DNA from: Alitta virens
Taxonomy: Eukaryota > Annelida > Polychaeta > Phyllodocida > Nereididae
NCBI GenBank assembly: GCA_932294295.1
Contig: OW028573.1
Span: 70,843,829 to 70,907,828 of the forward strand
DNA: 64,000 bases
Reading direction: 5' to 3'
Part shown: positions 44,471-57,475 of the stretch, piece after piece
How the letters are laid out: every line of letters starts with the position of its first letter
Numbering within the stretch: position 1 is the stretch's first letter
Made by a program: the position numbers and the translations under genes
The notes under the pieces: model-generated
The model's database searches: none
What the model saw: the letters and a program-made list of their open reading frames with translations, nothing else
What the model was told of the DNA's origin: nothing

Positions 44471-47169
44471 ATCCCTGGTGATTGGGCATTTTTTCATTGT
44501 ATATGCGTAGATATTTTTGTAGTCAATCGAAATGGCTGATGTTAAAAATCGTTTGAAAGAAACCAAGTTGACAGCATTTCTAATCAAAGCCACAAGCTGT
44601 GGTCAGTTTTCGTGTATATTTTGGTCACTGTTAAGTGTGAGATTGCTTCCTGCAACGGAACTGATCAATAAATTAATGCATAAATCATTTCATTGATTGT
44701 AAAATGGCCCGATATTCAAGTGGGCATTCCACCTGTTCACATGGCTTTGATATTATATTCCAAATTCCTCTGATGGAGGTAATATCTAATGTGTATACAA
44801 CCAGGACAATAGGCAGTTGTCTGAGATGGTTCTCCTGTGCTAAAGATAAAGATGGGAATTAAGACAGTTTCCTTGACAACATGAATGTCAAATATAGCAG
44901 TAACTTGATGAGGGGGTCTGACCTCTTGAAGGACTCTCTGCTTGCAGGAACCTGAGGCTCAGACACGGACCTGCCAGAACCATGCTACAAACGAAACTCC
45001 CCTATTGTATATTCGTGATAGGGACAGGACCCCAGGGATTGGAGAGGAGGTCACCTTCCCTTAGAAAGCTAAAAAGGAGACCTGGCGAAAGGTTCTTTGT
45101 CATTCTTTTGCCTTCCAGACTTCGTTTGTAGATTAAACTTTTCGAAACTTAAACAGCAAGTTCAAGAAGATAGTTAAAAAACATGTCCCTGTTTACATGA
45201 CACAAGCTGTTAAAGAATACTTTTAAGTGACTTTTCTCTACTTGTGTCAAACTTTTGACAGATGTTTACATTGCTGTGACAACTTTAGTTTTGTACTTTT
45301 ACTGCCTAGTTTATTCTTGTTGGGGCACCCTGGAGTTTATGTGACTTTTTGACAGATTATTTTCTTAAAGTTTCTTACATGCAATTGTGAATTGCAAAAT
45401 TGATAACCTGTTTATTTTGGGAACTTGAAATTGATTCAAGTGTGCGTTGAACCTTAAACCCTAAAAACATGGATATGCTGTGATTCAAAACAACAACCAA
45501 CAACAACAGCTTTTGCAGCAGCCCCAAAAATGGCACATGACCAATAGAAGCAAAAGGGTTGCCTTGCAAACATGCCATATGTGCAATTATAAACAGAGGC
45601 GCCCCTTGGCAAACGTGCAGCATATACATGTATGCTGTTTGGCCACACACCCACATTGAGTTTTTGCTGAGGGCAGGACTTTGTCGACCAGGGGCCACAT
45701 CAAAGTGATGGATCGAACAAGGTGTTTGTTGGCAGAATTAAGTGGAATCCGTGACCATGAATGGATCAGTGTGTGATCTGGGCAACCATTAATTTGTGTT
45801 AGCTGTGTTTCAGACAGTAGGGATCCGGTGCAGAACAAGAGGACCACATCAAATGTTGCTAATTTACAAAATAAATGATCGTGTAAGTTGTGGATGTGTA
45901 GTCCGGTTTTGTCATTCAAGAGCCCGGGATGACCCGTGTTGCAGAATGTTATCATGAACATTGCTGACCGAACAGAACCCAGCTGTATGCTGATTTTATG
46001 GTGACCCTGTCATTGACCTCTCGATCTCTACACTGATTAACAAATCATACATAATGCAAATCAGTGCAAAGAGATCAATCCAGTCATTGATCTGAAAACT
46101 TTGTATGCAATGGACTTCAAAATTGGCAGGGGATCCAACAATCGATCTCCTTTCAATCCGAGTCACATATTCTGCTGCAGGAAATTTGCATAAAAGTAAA
46201 AAAGACAACATAGTTCCTTAACCTACATATGATATGTACACAGTCCATGCGTTCATATACTTTAGCCTACTGAGAGAATTTGCCGTAATTGCAATATTTC
46301 ATAACAAAAAATGTATTTATGTCTAATCCGTCTTAATTCGAATAACTGTAAAAAGAATTTAAAAAAATGCTGAAATTGGGAAATTCACAATGTATAAATA
46401 ACAAATTTTCAGTATGTATGTTCTATACTTTTTTTATTTTTTTTTATTTTCCAAGAATGAAAACACTCAAAAATAAACCTTTGAGTCCAAAATATTTTCG
46501 ATATTCTACCAGCAAACAGAAACTAGAAGAGGAGTGTTTGTTGCTTTTGTTAGCTGAGTCAATCTGTTGGTCAAACATGTTCAATGAACGCTTTCCTTTT
46601 TTGCCATCAAGGCTGGAATGCATTAGCCTCGTGTTTTTATCCTATGTAGGAATTTGGTGACTGTCAACCGACTTGAGGTCACCTGTATGTTGAATTATAA
46701 TATAAACAGCTATTTGTCAAACAGCAAATAAACATCCAATTGCATTAACAGCAAAAATTTTGATAAGCTAGGCTAGTTTTCTTCCAGCAAGAAAGGGAAA
46801 TCAACAGAAAATGAGTGATGGCCTGTCTTTGATTTTGTGAATTTTTTTAAACGATCCCAGTTGTCCTTAGGTGCGGTCACTGAAGGCCTGTTGGAACACG
46901 CCAAAAAACCAAAGAGCGTGAAGGAGACAATATATTATCTTTTGGGTTCATAATGGACCAACAATAGCATGTCCACACTAGCGATTTAGAAAAATTTCAT
47001 GCCCTTATTTTATTATATTTTCTTAATTTATATGTATATATTATTATTTTCTTCTCTTCCTTTGCTTTATTTTTTTATTTTTTATGACGCGTGTATCTGC
47101 ACTGATATTGCGTTGTCAATAAAAGAATATATATACTAAGAAGTTAGCTGACTGAAGTTATTATGATTT
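44471..47169. other. Intergenic, nothing coding recognised
   Basis: Overlapping minus-strand frames at 45.4-45.96 kb have no recognisable domain. Near 47090-47120 a TTGTCAATAAAAGAATATAT sequence looks like a plus-strand retroelement 3' end. Confidence 0.45.
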
Positions 47170-47285
47170 ATGAGAGACTTTGAAGGTGCCTTGTACTCGG
47201 TGTCTATACTGAGGCAAGTAAAATACCCCATCCATGAGTTATTGATTCTAAGCCTATTTATCTCATCATTTCGTCTGCATCTACA
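47170..47285 (+). mobile_element. SINE family 1 fragment
   Basis: Opposite orientation to the other copies: GGTGCCTTGTACTCGGTGTC, then GAGGCAAGTAAAATACCCCA and ATCTCATCATT...TCTGC. Body fragment without the tRNA-like head. Confidence 0.65.
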
Positions 47286-47880
47286 CATAAAAATTGATCA
47301 ATGCGGTTTTACCAATATATTGTCCTTAAGGTGATTTTTGTGACTGCTATGCTTACGAACGCAGCTTTAGAGGGAGCTTGGTCGTTGCAGCCTCAAAAAC
47401 TACTTTTCAGACTGATTGAAACAATTGAGAAAAATGAAATTACCACCCAAACATCTGGGCAATAAACTTGTTTTCGCCTCTTTAAACCCCTTTTCTGTAC
47501 AGTTTTAATGCTATTTCTATATCCTTGTAGGCTGGTGGCCTGCTAATCTTTGACGATGAGGACATTAAGAATGGGGTAGACAATGTTGGCCAACAATCAC
47601 TTTACAATCTTTCTGATCTGTCTCATTCACCCCTGAACTGTCCATGCTCGCTCTAAAACTGCTGTAAGAATACACTGAATTATTTCACACTTTCATTACA
47701 CAATTTCATGTTATAATAGTATTCAATTCAATTCAATTTCGATTATCAAATCAATTGTCAGCTACAACTGAAATATGCTGCAAAAACGAGGTTTCAATCA
47801 GACGAAATATTACTATGCATTGTATATTGGTAGCTTTAATAAATGGCACAAAATGAAGGGTGTCTGATAATCATGAATTC
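47286..47880. other. Intergenic, nothing recognised
   Basis: No exon. ATTCAATTCAATTCAATTTC is a short repeat near 47725. Confidence 0.4.
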
Positions 47881-47885
47881 TATGT

Positions 47886-48343
47886 CTATTTCTCAATGCT
47901 ACTGGGTCTGAAGCTTCTAGTCAGCTTATATGACCAGCTGTCAGAGGCAGATGTAATGATGAGATGATAAGGCTTGGAGTCCACACCATGTTATGCATTT
48001 ACACCATGGGGTCTCTTTTACTTGCCTCAGCATAGACACAGAGTACAAGGCACCTCCAATTTAACCTCTCATGTGATCGGCATCCAGCTGGGATGTACAG
48101 TTTGTTTCATAAAATACGGTCGACTCTAGCTGTCTGTAGGTACCTGTACCTGGCTGTGGTCTAAACATGCTAAAGCCAGCTGCTTCTGTCAACTTCTATA
48201 GCTAATAATCGGCTTACATTTATCACCAGATAAACATAAACATAGTTTCAATTAAACGGTTCGTTTTTAACGAAACTAACTGTAACTCATGAAGAGTGCC
48301 CGGGCTGGGGATCGAACCCAGGACCTTCGGCAGAGCAGGTCAA
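47886..48343 (-). mobile_element. SINE family 1 copy split by a DNA transposon
   Basis: The SINE body and tRNA-like head (GGATCGAACC, complement of a B box) are present, but 185 bp of unrelated sequence separate them. The join GGGATGTA/CTCATGAAGAG corresponds exactly to the uninterrupted GGGATGTAGCTCATGAAGAG at 16.7 kb. The A-box end is degenerate. Confidence 0.8.
48098..48282. mobile_element. Tc1/mariner-like MITE, 185 bp, TA target duplication
   Basis: Termini CAGTTTGTTTCATAAAATAC and, inverted from the right end, CAGTTAGTTTCGTTAAAAAC. TA precedes (48096-48097) and follows (48283-48284). It is inserted in the SINE above, and the empty site is preserved in another SINE copy. Short and without coding capacity, so it must be mobilised by a transposase encoded elsewhere. 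CAGT termini with TA duplication are typical of the Tc1/mariner superfamily. Confidence 0.82.
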
Positions 48344-50200
48344 TGTGGAATTGGCGGACAACTTAACGCACTAAATTACATATTTATCTTAGAAGCAAGC
48401 ATTCAGACTGATTTTCCAAGACTTTCATATATGATTAGAACCAAAGAGAAATACCGCTATGCTAGAACCCAGTCTCCTTTCTGGCTTAGATTCTTAATTT
48501 TCAGTGAGTTTAACACATTCAATTGACAAGAACTTTTCAATAAATCATTACTGGCAACCAAGTCAGTACAAACTGCTATTTTAGTGGACATCAATCCAAT
48601 AATTGACAAGCATGCGAATCAGTGACTCCTAAAACAGCTGCTATTTATGAGAAATAGACATCTTACAACAGAATGTCTGAAGGGTTGAATGTCCATATCA
48701 GTTTAACCACTACAATCCAAAAGGTCAATCACAAAAAAAAATGTTGATGACAATATAAGGGTATTATCTGTAGTGTGACCTTGAAACAAATGGAGTTGAC
48801 CTTTGATCTACCATTGGGTGCACATGAAGTCTCAAAATGTTCCCCTAGGTCGGATTTTTTACCCTTGAATTCCTGAGGTCACCTGTGAGCTGAGAAGGGT
48901 GTTATTTAAAAAGGAACAGGAGCCGTTCTGCTCGAGATTTGAAGCCTCGATTCATCAAAAACACATTGTCCCACATGGAACAGGTTATTGTTACGCTCAG
49001 GAGATCACCATTGTTATGCTTCATACTCTTCCATTGTTCATGTGGGCGTCTCCTGTTTTATACTATAGCTGCTCAAAAATGTTTTTTACGCAATAAAATT
49101 TAATCTAACATGTGAGAGTTTCGCAAGAACTCTTTACTTATGGATAAATAAAATAAATATCTGCCACGGTCTTCCTTATTGTAATGTATGGACTTATGCA
49201 GCTATACTTTGCTTTCTGTGAATTTCACAAAAATTTGCATATAACTTCAGCCAACTGTGACTTTTCATTTTTGCATGTCAAATATCAAAGAAAACTGTCG
49301 TGTATTAATTTCATTCTTTCTGCTTCTCAGAACATCTTTTGTCCGATTTAGTCATATTTTTCTACACATTTAAGAATTATTTGACTTTCTTAGTCACATC
49401 AATTCAATTATTTTCACTAAGTTTGATATCACCCACTCGTTCCACCGCCTATTTGTCCTCCTAGGCCAACCTCTACCTTCTCAAATAACACCCTTTTTTT
49501 ACCTGAAAAATGTTACTTTTACGGGAATAAAAAATACATGTCTGTTATCTGAAATACAATAAATCTAATTACAGCGACCAGGAATACTAAATAATTTATT
49601 TATTTTTTGCGTATGAAGTTACTGACTTAAGTTACTGTAGTACATTTATAATCCACTTGTGTTTTGGTCTCATTTTTACATTCTCCTCTATAGATGTACA
49701 AATTAACTTCAAGTTCCCTATCTTTGCAATGATATATTTTGCCATTTTGTCATCATTATAGCCATTTGTTTTTGTCACAAAAAAGCAGCAGATATTGCAA
49801 TGGAGAATATAGCAAACTTCAGTTATTTCTTTCCCATAAGTGTTTTTATCAACTAGGAAGTTGGCGTTTGAAGTGTAGCGAACATTTCAGTCAATTTTGT
49901 GCTACTCCAGTGCATTTGTTGTAAAATATGACCAAAAAAACAGGCGGACATTTATTATGAATCCTACTTTAAATAATATTTTTTATTATTTTTTACACTT
50001 GAAAATTATTCTTATTAAACTATTCAAATTTTTAAATACATTGTTTATATTATAAGTGTTTTACTCTATTGCCATGAATTATGCTGTCAATTATACCTAG
50101 GGTACATTTCATAGTGAAAGTTCCGATCAAAAAGCAATATTCTTCGATTTACATCAACAATTTCAATAACGGCTACACAGCAGATCCATAAAAAATTAAG
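48344..50200. other. Intergenic, nothing recognised
   Basis: AT-rich. No exon or clear element recognised. Confidence 0.45.
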
Positions 50201-50201
50201 T

Positions 50202-50203
<2 letters not shown>

Positions 50204-50232
<29 letters not shown>

Positions 50233-50335
50233 GTCTATCTGTCTATCTATCTATCTATCTATCTATCTGTCTACCTATCTGTATATGTCTATCTATATGT
50301 CTATATGTCTATCTATCTATCTGTATATCTATGGG
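50204..50335. repeat. (TATC)n/(TGTC)n microsatellite
   Basis: About 130 bp of CTAT-type units with CTGT and ATATGT interruptions. Confidence 0.92.
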
Positions 50336-50689
50336 CACCTACAGATCTAGGCATCTGTACAGATCTATCTATCTGGGCAGTCATATTATGTGTCGTACCT
50401 TAGATACCTATAAATTATTTGGAGAATGGTTTAGAACCCATTAAGTTGCAAGATGAAAGGTGAAATGCCTCACATGGTTGGGTGCATGTGCCTGGACTGC
50501 ATAGCCACAACAATGGAAGGGCTGCTGGAGGCAATGGAATTCCTGCAGTTTTGTGCTTTGAGCCCCAAATTATCACAATACCTTAACAAGAAGGGTATCT
50601 ATTGTTTTTCAATTTGATTTTCTGGCAGAAGATCACTTGGATGTATATATTGGGGTTCAAAATACCCAATCACTTAGTGTGTCCTACAT

Positions 50690-51180
50690 GCTCTTATCTC
50701 TCAATTTATTGGGGTGGGGCATAAAGGTCAGTGGTTGTATGCTGGGCTTCCACACTGGGTTCTGGGTTCAATACCCGGTTGAGCCTAAGTTGGATGGCTG
50801 CTTCATCCATCATCTCATTGCCATGATCCCTGCCTGTCCTAATTAGCCCATCAGGTGCAGAAATACAAACCCACCATTTCTTGATTTATTACCCCTTTTA
50901 TTTACCACGGAAAGATACAAATATCATCCATAATAATATGACTTAATTGATTTCATGATATGACATGTAAAAGTTTCCATTGTGGAAGAAAACTTCCAAA
51001 AAACATGATTTTATTTCATTTTGTGGTATCATATCTATTGACCCAACTGTATAAGTTCTGGCACAATCTAATAAATGAAAATCCAATGACCAAAGAAAAC
51101 AGTGTAATAAGGGAGACAGCAAGCAAATGAATAGCATCCTTGATTAGAGAACAAATCATTTAGGGTTCTGTAGTTTGCAA
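50690..51180. repeat. Dispersed repeat R3, copy 2, interrupted by a SINE
   Basis: The ends match the 43.5-44.5 kb copy. The left part is split by the plus-strand SINE at 50711-50875. Right part: TTGATTTCATGATATGACAT through GACAGCAAGCAAATGAATAG. Confidence 0.65.
50711..50875 (+). mobile_element. tRNA-derived SINE, family 2, plus copy
   Basis: GGTCAGTGGTTGTATGCTGG (A-box region) and GGGTTCAATACCC (B box) form a tRNA-like head followed by a body ending CATCAGGTGCAGAAATACAA. CTCAATTTATT on the left and CTTGATTTATT on the right look like an imperfect target duplication. A second copy in inverse orientation is at 51.3-51.46 kb. Confidence 0.78.
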
Positions 51181-51309
51181 AATATATTATTTATCACAAG
51201 TGTTGGGATATTTTTGCACCCACTGCATATTGTTAATGAGACTCAACAGTAACTAGGAGGGACTTCCTGAAGAGAGGACCGCAGTGGAGGTGGTGGTGGA
51301 TTATGACTT

Positions 51310-51465
51310 TACATCCTGTATTTCTGCACCTGATGGGCTAATTAGGACAGGCAGGGACCATGAATGGCAATGAGATGAAGGATGAAACAGCCATCCAACT
51401 TAGGTTCAACCGGGAATCGAACCCGGAAGCCCAGCGTGCTACCACTGAGTGAGTGGATGGCGGTT
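51310..51465 (-). mobile_element. tRNA-derived SINE, family 2, minus copy
   Basis: On the minus strand: TCAGTGGTAGCACGCTGGGC (A box), GGGTTCGATTCCC (B box, better preserved than in the plus copy), then the same body CCTAAGTTGGATGGCTG through CATCAGGTGCAGAAATACAG. The tRNA head is closer to a real tRNA than in the neighbouring copy, but there is no full cloverleaf. Confidence 0.8.
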
Positions 51466-53218
51466 GATGTTTGATTAGAGAGGCGAGGCAGCTGGAAAAG
51501 CACTAGTATTTAGGCTTTTTATGCAGCCCCATTGGGCTTCTCACGTTTTTAAATCTAAAAAGTTGATGTAAAGAGAAAACATTTTTTTTGGGTGTGATAA
51601 CATCCAACCCTGAAATACCTTCTTTTCAACGAACAAGTTCAAATCCCAAGCTTTTTTTTTTCTGTCTCTCTCTCTCTTTTAATGGCTATTGCTTGTCAGG
51701 ACATTCAGGCATAAGACGGACATTTTCTCTCTCAGACATGTTCCCTTCAGTTCTTGTTTAATTCATGACTCAATGCAGAGACCAACCCTTATTGTGTTCC
51801 AACATTCTGATAAAAAATGTGAAAAAAAGTAATGGCAATTCAATGGGGTGATATGAGCTAGACTCCATTTTTTTCTGCCAACATTAAGGGTTCTATCTTG
51901 AAAGATGCAACTTTTCTAAGGACAGCTTAATAGGCACTCTGAAATGTTGAAATTTTGACAGCTGGAGTTCAATTACATTTAAGGCTAATACTCCAAATAA
52001 AATTAAATGCATGCATGACTTGGCATTTCAGAAAAAGCTTTGAGAAGACATATGACATACTTTTGTACAAATGCTCCTGTACAGTCACTGTTAGAATATT
52101 TTCTGCCTTCTTGGTCCGTACCATCCATTTAGAGGTGTTTTTCTCAACCTGCTCACTTGGAAAGCTTGAAAATAACGAAAAAGATTAAAAAGATTGTGCT
52201 TATGAATGAAGTCTGCTTGCATTTCTTTGTCCAATGTAAAGAAAGTCATCGATGCGAAACCACGAAAATATTCACCATCCTGTTGCTGTGCAATTGAGAG
52301 TCCGTAAAATTGGACAGACTATTTTTCAAGTCATCTTTTTGTCCCTTTTCAGGGAATCGGTGAAAGGTAAGTCACCCACGTGGCCAACGCCTCTCTTCAG
52401 CAGCAGGATGTGGTCTAATATGGTGGGACCTCATCCTCAAAAGTTGCCTGACTTATTTTACCCACTTGTTTTGCCACTATCATGTGGCCCAGGGGCTTTT
52501 TTTTTTTAGCGAGGTTATTAAGTCTATTTCCTTCAAAAAGAGAGTTGAATTTGAGCATATTAAGTGACTACTACAACCATCCATCATGTTTTTTGTGTGG
52601 ATAAAACCAACCCTGACCAGTTACACCCTCAGGCAAAAACCCTACCCATTTTCCAACACCCAAAATAAGGCAGCATGACCATGAAACCAGCTCCATCTAG
52701 ATCTCACCATCTTGAAGTTGATGCCATGACAATAATTGCAGTTATTTATTCTTGTCAGTTCTTCTAACTAGTCTAGCTGGACTAATGATCCATCATGTGA
52801 TTTGACAGCTTCTTTGAAAGCATGGCTTGAGCATGGAGCACAGCCTGAATGCAAAGGGTTACATGTGTCTGGTTATGGGGCCTAACCACATTCACATTTG
52901 TCATTGGTAACCAAATGGGATCTTATCCTTATATGGTCAACGATTTTGTGTATCTTTTGAATCTGACTCCTGGAGCACAGCGATTACACAATCTTGAATC
53001 AGACAAATGTATTCGATTATAGTTTCACTTTGGCAAGTATCTATTAATCAGGCCCACTCAGGTCCGGCTGGGCTGACCTTCGAGTTGTGGTTGTCTTTGT
53101 GTAATTTACTGTGAAATACCTTTAGGTAATGTTGCGAAATATAGTGTGTCACTGTCATTATTATTGACAAACAATATCCAAGGTACCCACATATATGGCT
53201 CATCACGGAAGGAGGATA
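51466..53218. other. Intergenic, nothing recognised
   Basis: Contains a (TC)n patch near 51660-51680. No exon recognised. Confidence 0.45.
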
Positions 53219-53402
53219 TGTCTCAATGTCTTTATGCTAAGGATTTACAGCTTAGTGAACTTATATGACCAGCAGCCAGAGGCAGACATTATGATGAGAT
53301 GATAAGGCTTGAATTCCACACCGTGTAACACATTTACCTCATTTTACTTGCCTAAGCATAGACACCGAGTACAAGTCACCTTCACTTAAACGTCTCATGC
53401 TA
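53219..53402 (-). mobile_element. SINE family 1, diverged headless copy
   Basis: Shares TGATGAGATGATAAGGCTTG, GCATAGACACCGAGTACAAG and the surrounding order with the other copies but stops before the tRNA-like head. More diverged, so probably older. Confidence 0.7.
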
Positions 53403-56400
53403 TATGGAGCTTGCATGGGTCTCTCTGTAAATCCTGAGGTGGCATCATGCAAGCGAAAAAATGTGTCTTTATGATGCCATCCCACTTATTGTAACTATTT
53501 TGTTATAATAGGTAAATAAAATGAATCCAGCTTGGATGTAGCTAATAAAAAGTGATATGCTCATTTCAGTGTAACTAAATCCCAAATGTCTATATCTTAA
53601 AACATAAAATTTGAGGTATTACCCATTCAAGATTTCACATATCATATACATTTTTTACAAGTAATAAAAAGTGTATTCAACTGGTGTGTTATTCTTAAAG
53701 ATTCATCCTGCTTACGTCATTTATTACTTAATAAAATGAAAGCGTCAAAATATCTTTTAACCGATGTCAAATAAATTCTTTGATAATTAGTGCTTTCATG
53801 GCATATGAACACACTTTTTTTGATTCATGGCAATACATTTCACTGTTAAGAATGTTATTCAAGCCAAGGTCGATGGCTTAAAAAAGGAACTACTGTTTGC
53901 ATCTTTTAAGAGCCTTGGCAGTGAACCAATTAATATTCAAGCAAAATACCAGTCTGTTAAAAGGCATTGTTTGACTTGACCTTGACTTACATTAGGATGT
54001 GTAAATCTACGATTTTTTGTATTATCTGCAAAGGCTATTCTTTGTATTTCGTTAAAGTAGTGTGATATTGACTACTTTTTATAGCAAGAAATTTTGAAAA
54101 CAAATTTTGCAATTCAGAGCGCGACCAGTCCTTATTTGCCTGACATTGATGAAATATTTGTTATTTTGGAATGTGCAATTAAACAAGGGTGATGATATAC
54201 CCCATGTACCAAACACTAGGGAAATCTGCATAAAATAAAGGCCAGCAGCTCAAAATTGGTGTAGAGCATTGGGAGTGTTGCTATATTTCTGTGTCACATA
54301 AGACTTATTAAGAGCAAAATAAGAAAGCCTTGGTCTCCAAAACGACCCCTGGGAAAATACATACCAGAAAGACCTGCTCAGAGGTCTTTTAAATGACATT
54401 AGGTAGTAACAGCAAGAAGTGAAGGACAGCTGTCTACACACTACATACACCACTTAATCATGGAAGAAGCTATGAAGGCCAAGGGACCTTGACAAAACAG
54501 ACATGCAACTTCATAAACTCTCAATTCTTCTTATATATTACGTTTTATTTGACATATCACATTGATGTGCTGGCTTCAAATGCAGTTCAACACTCTACTT
54601 TTATCTTTTAGCTACTTCCTGATCAAAACTAGGCTGACATATTAGCTGAAGCCTGAACTGAGATGAACTCTCGAATTTGTTTGTTGCAGTAAAGAAATGA
54701 CGCAACTGGCAGGAAAGGTTTATGATTTCTTAATAGGCAATTCGTATTCATGGGTCACACAACCAATAAGTGTTAAAAACACTAAACACGTCCTGCATAA
54801 TATGACACTGTGCTGTTTTGCTGTAACTGAAATGTGCTAGTTAACTGGTTACATTTGAAACGAAGTAATCACCTTAAAGATTAAAAACCCACAATAGTCC
54901 ATTGTTTGCTCGAGAACCCTGAAACACAACGCTATGTTGTCATAGAGGTTACTTGAAATGTTAACAGCTTTCAAAATATGCGTCGGAAGGCAATCCCTAG
55001 GGCAGGGGTGAATTTATTAGTAAACTGACGACGGAGGTTACAACAAAAATTGTCTTAATTGATTTCATAATGCATCAGTTCATAGACCTTTGTGAACTGA
55101 AGAACTCTGAGGGCTGCAGGCAAAACAAGCATTGTCTGAGGCCTTACAATCACTATGCTTTGCTCTGATGCATGGCCCTTGCACATACACAGTACATATA
55201 CATGCACCAAATGGTGACCTCATAAAGTATGCAGTGGTCTTATAGGGAGATTTTAACAACCATAACACTTAACAGCAGCAAAGGGACCCATTTCACCCTA
55301 TGCTATTCTAGGACATTCAACTCTTCAGAAGCAAAACAATCTTCAGAAATATCGTTTCAAGTAACAAATTCCTGATCTGTCCTGACAAGGCCTCAGATGA
55401 ACGTCACCCAACTGTGCTCCACTCGAAGCATTTTGTCACAAATACTAAAGCATTAACTTTCACCTTATACAATAATTACCTCTTGTTTACCTCTTGTCAT
55501 TAGCAACAACAAAACACTATTGATTATATTTATATTGCCATGTAAAAACAAAATTAAGTATTCATTATACATGGATTGACATTAGGTAAATCAAGAGATC
55601 AAGGCCACATTTTACACAGCTAAATTAAAATACCAAGACTAAGAATACAAGTCCTCACTTCATACATAGTTTATTACACGAGATAGGTGGAAATATTTCA
55701 TATATCGATCACAACAAGGACATAACTAATGACTTAATGTGACACAAATTAAGAGAGAATTTGTAACCAGTGTGCTCAGCCTTTTACAGTGATTATGTGA
55801 CCAAAACACGAGGTTTTTATGATTTAATTTTTATTTTGCTGTACAAGGTGATTCGACTGTTCACCCCTAAAATGTACACAAGCAAAACTATGCATTGAAT
55901 TTGCAGAATTTGAAGAAGTAAGGACCAGAAAATAAACGGTGCGTGGAGGTCAATCAAGTGGAAATATATGGCGTTGAACAGTGGCAATAGGGCCAAGGCA
56001 TATTATTCCTAAATATAGATCTTAATACATAACCTTTTTATGAGAATACTTCAACATAGCACGAACAAATATTTGACATTTCAATGTCATGATTCATGCA
56101 AACTCTGGTATGCCAAGTATGTTGTTCATCTATAAATAAGTACATTTTTCTAAAATAACAAAATAAGATAAGGATGTTTTGAGCATGTTAGTGAATTTGT
56201 TCACTTTTTTAAGACACGTACCTTTGACATGGTTGCAAGAAATCCCAGGGGATGTGCTCAATGTTGTTGTTGGGGACCACCTGCCTGTGACCAGAAGACC
56301 ATGGCATGGGGTGGCACAGTCAGTGCCGGTTAAATTCAGTTATGTCTAGTACAGCAAAAGTCATCTGAGTTAGGTAATACATTAACGTCATAAAGAATAA

Positions 56401-57372
56401 CAGATACAATCTATTTATGTATATATATTTTTTCACAATTCCTTAATGAAGTGAGATACAGAACAGCTATTTTATGAAGCACAACTGTAAGATATTTGAG
56501 TTAAAGCTAAAATCTAAAACGGGATGGATAGCCTGGAAGCATTTTTTTGGATCTTACTTCATCAAATTGGCAGAACAACTAACCTATGATGATTATGATA
56601 GATATCATCATTAAAAACTATTGGGGTACATACATTTGTAGAGCAGCATCATCACATTACATTGCAGTGTCATCACATTACATCAGGTTTGACATGTTCG
56701 TGTCAAAACACTTAACACAGACAGTTTCAATGGATTTTTGATATTCCACATTTGCTAAACGTATCTTGTAACCGTACATGTACGTCTCTAAGAGAAAAAT
56801 ACAGTTGTCAATGCAAATATAGTTATACATAAACCAGTCGACCTCTTTTTTACCTAAATACACTTCAACCAATCTCCTGTACTGCAATAAAACTAGTCCT
56901 TTTGTTAATCAACATTATGACTTTCTAACTTCCTTGTGTAATTCTACTAAATACTTGCTCTGGTAACATCAAAAAGTCAAACGCAGAAGAATTTCAGAAC
57001 CTGGGAGTCACATTGCCTGACACCTAGCACTTACACGCGATTAGAAATTGTACCCCACCTTGCCAGATGGAACCCTGGATATTACATAGTATGTATACAT
57101 TACATACCAACAAAACATTGCAACTTAGTTTTAAAGTCACTTTGAGCTGAGTGACTATTGCAATTAAGGTTAATAAGAAGATGACATGAGATTTGAACTA
57201 CTCCTTGATTAAAGGGATCAATTGGTATAAAGGCAATCATTACATGATTCCATAATATGTTAAGTGATAATCTCTCTGTGAATTGTAATACACTGTAATA
57301 CATTTATACATCATGGCATAACATTAAACACTGGTCCACAGCACCATCATTTTGCATGGTTTTGCAAGACTT
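53403..57372. other. Intergenic, nothing recognised
   Basis: About 4 kb of AT-rich sequence with no convincing exon, array or element. Confidence 0.45.
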
Positions 57373-57475
57373 TGTTAGCACAGTGGTTCTGGTTCTGGCA
57401 TGTGCCTTTCTCGGTCCTGGGTTAGAATCTTGATTGCTCAGCACATGGAGCTAAAATACTCAGCAAATGGCCAGT
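57373..57475 (+). mobile_element. Possible degenerate tRNA-derived SINE
   Basis: GTTAGCACAGTGGTTCTGG is like a tRNA A-box region, and CCTGGGTTAGAATCTTG resembles a decayed B box about 45 bp later. Only the head is recognisable, and no second copy is in this window. Confidence 0.35.

Noticed and set aside
45375..45961. Overlapping minus-strand frames of 107 and 124 codons
   Set aside because: No recognisable domain, no splice pattern, and Cys/His-rich composition typical of chance translation.
51417..51460. tRNA gene candidate on the minus strand
   Set aside because: The B box is good, but the head is part of a repeated SINE with no complete cloverleaf.
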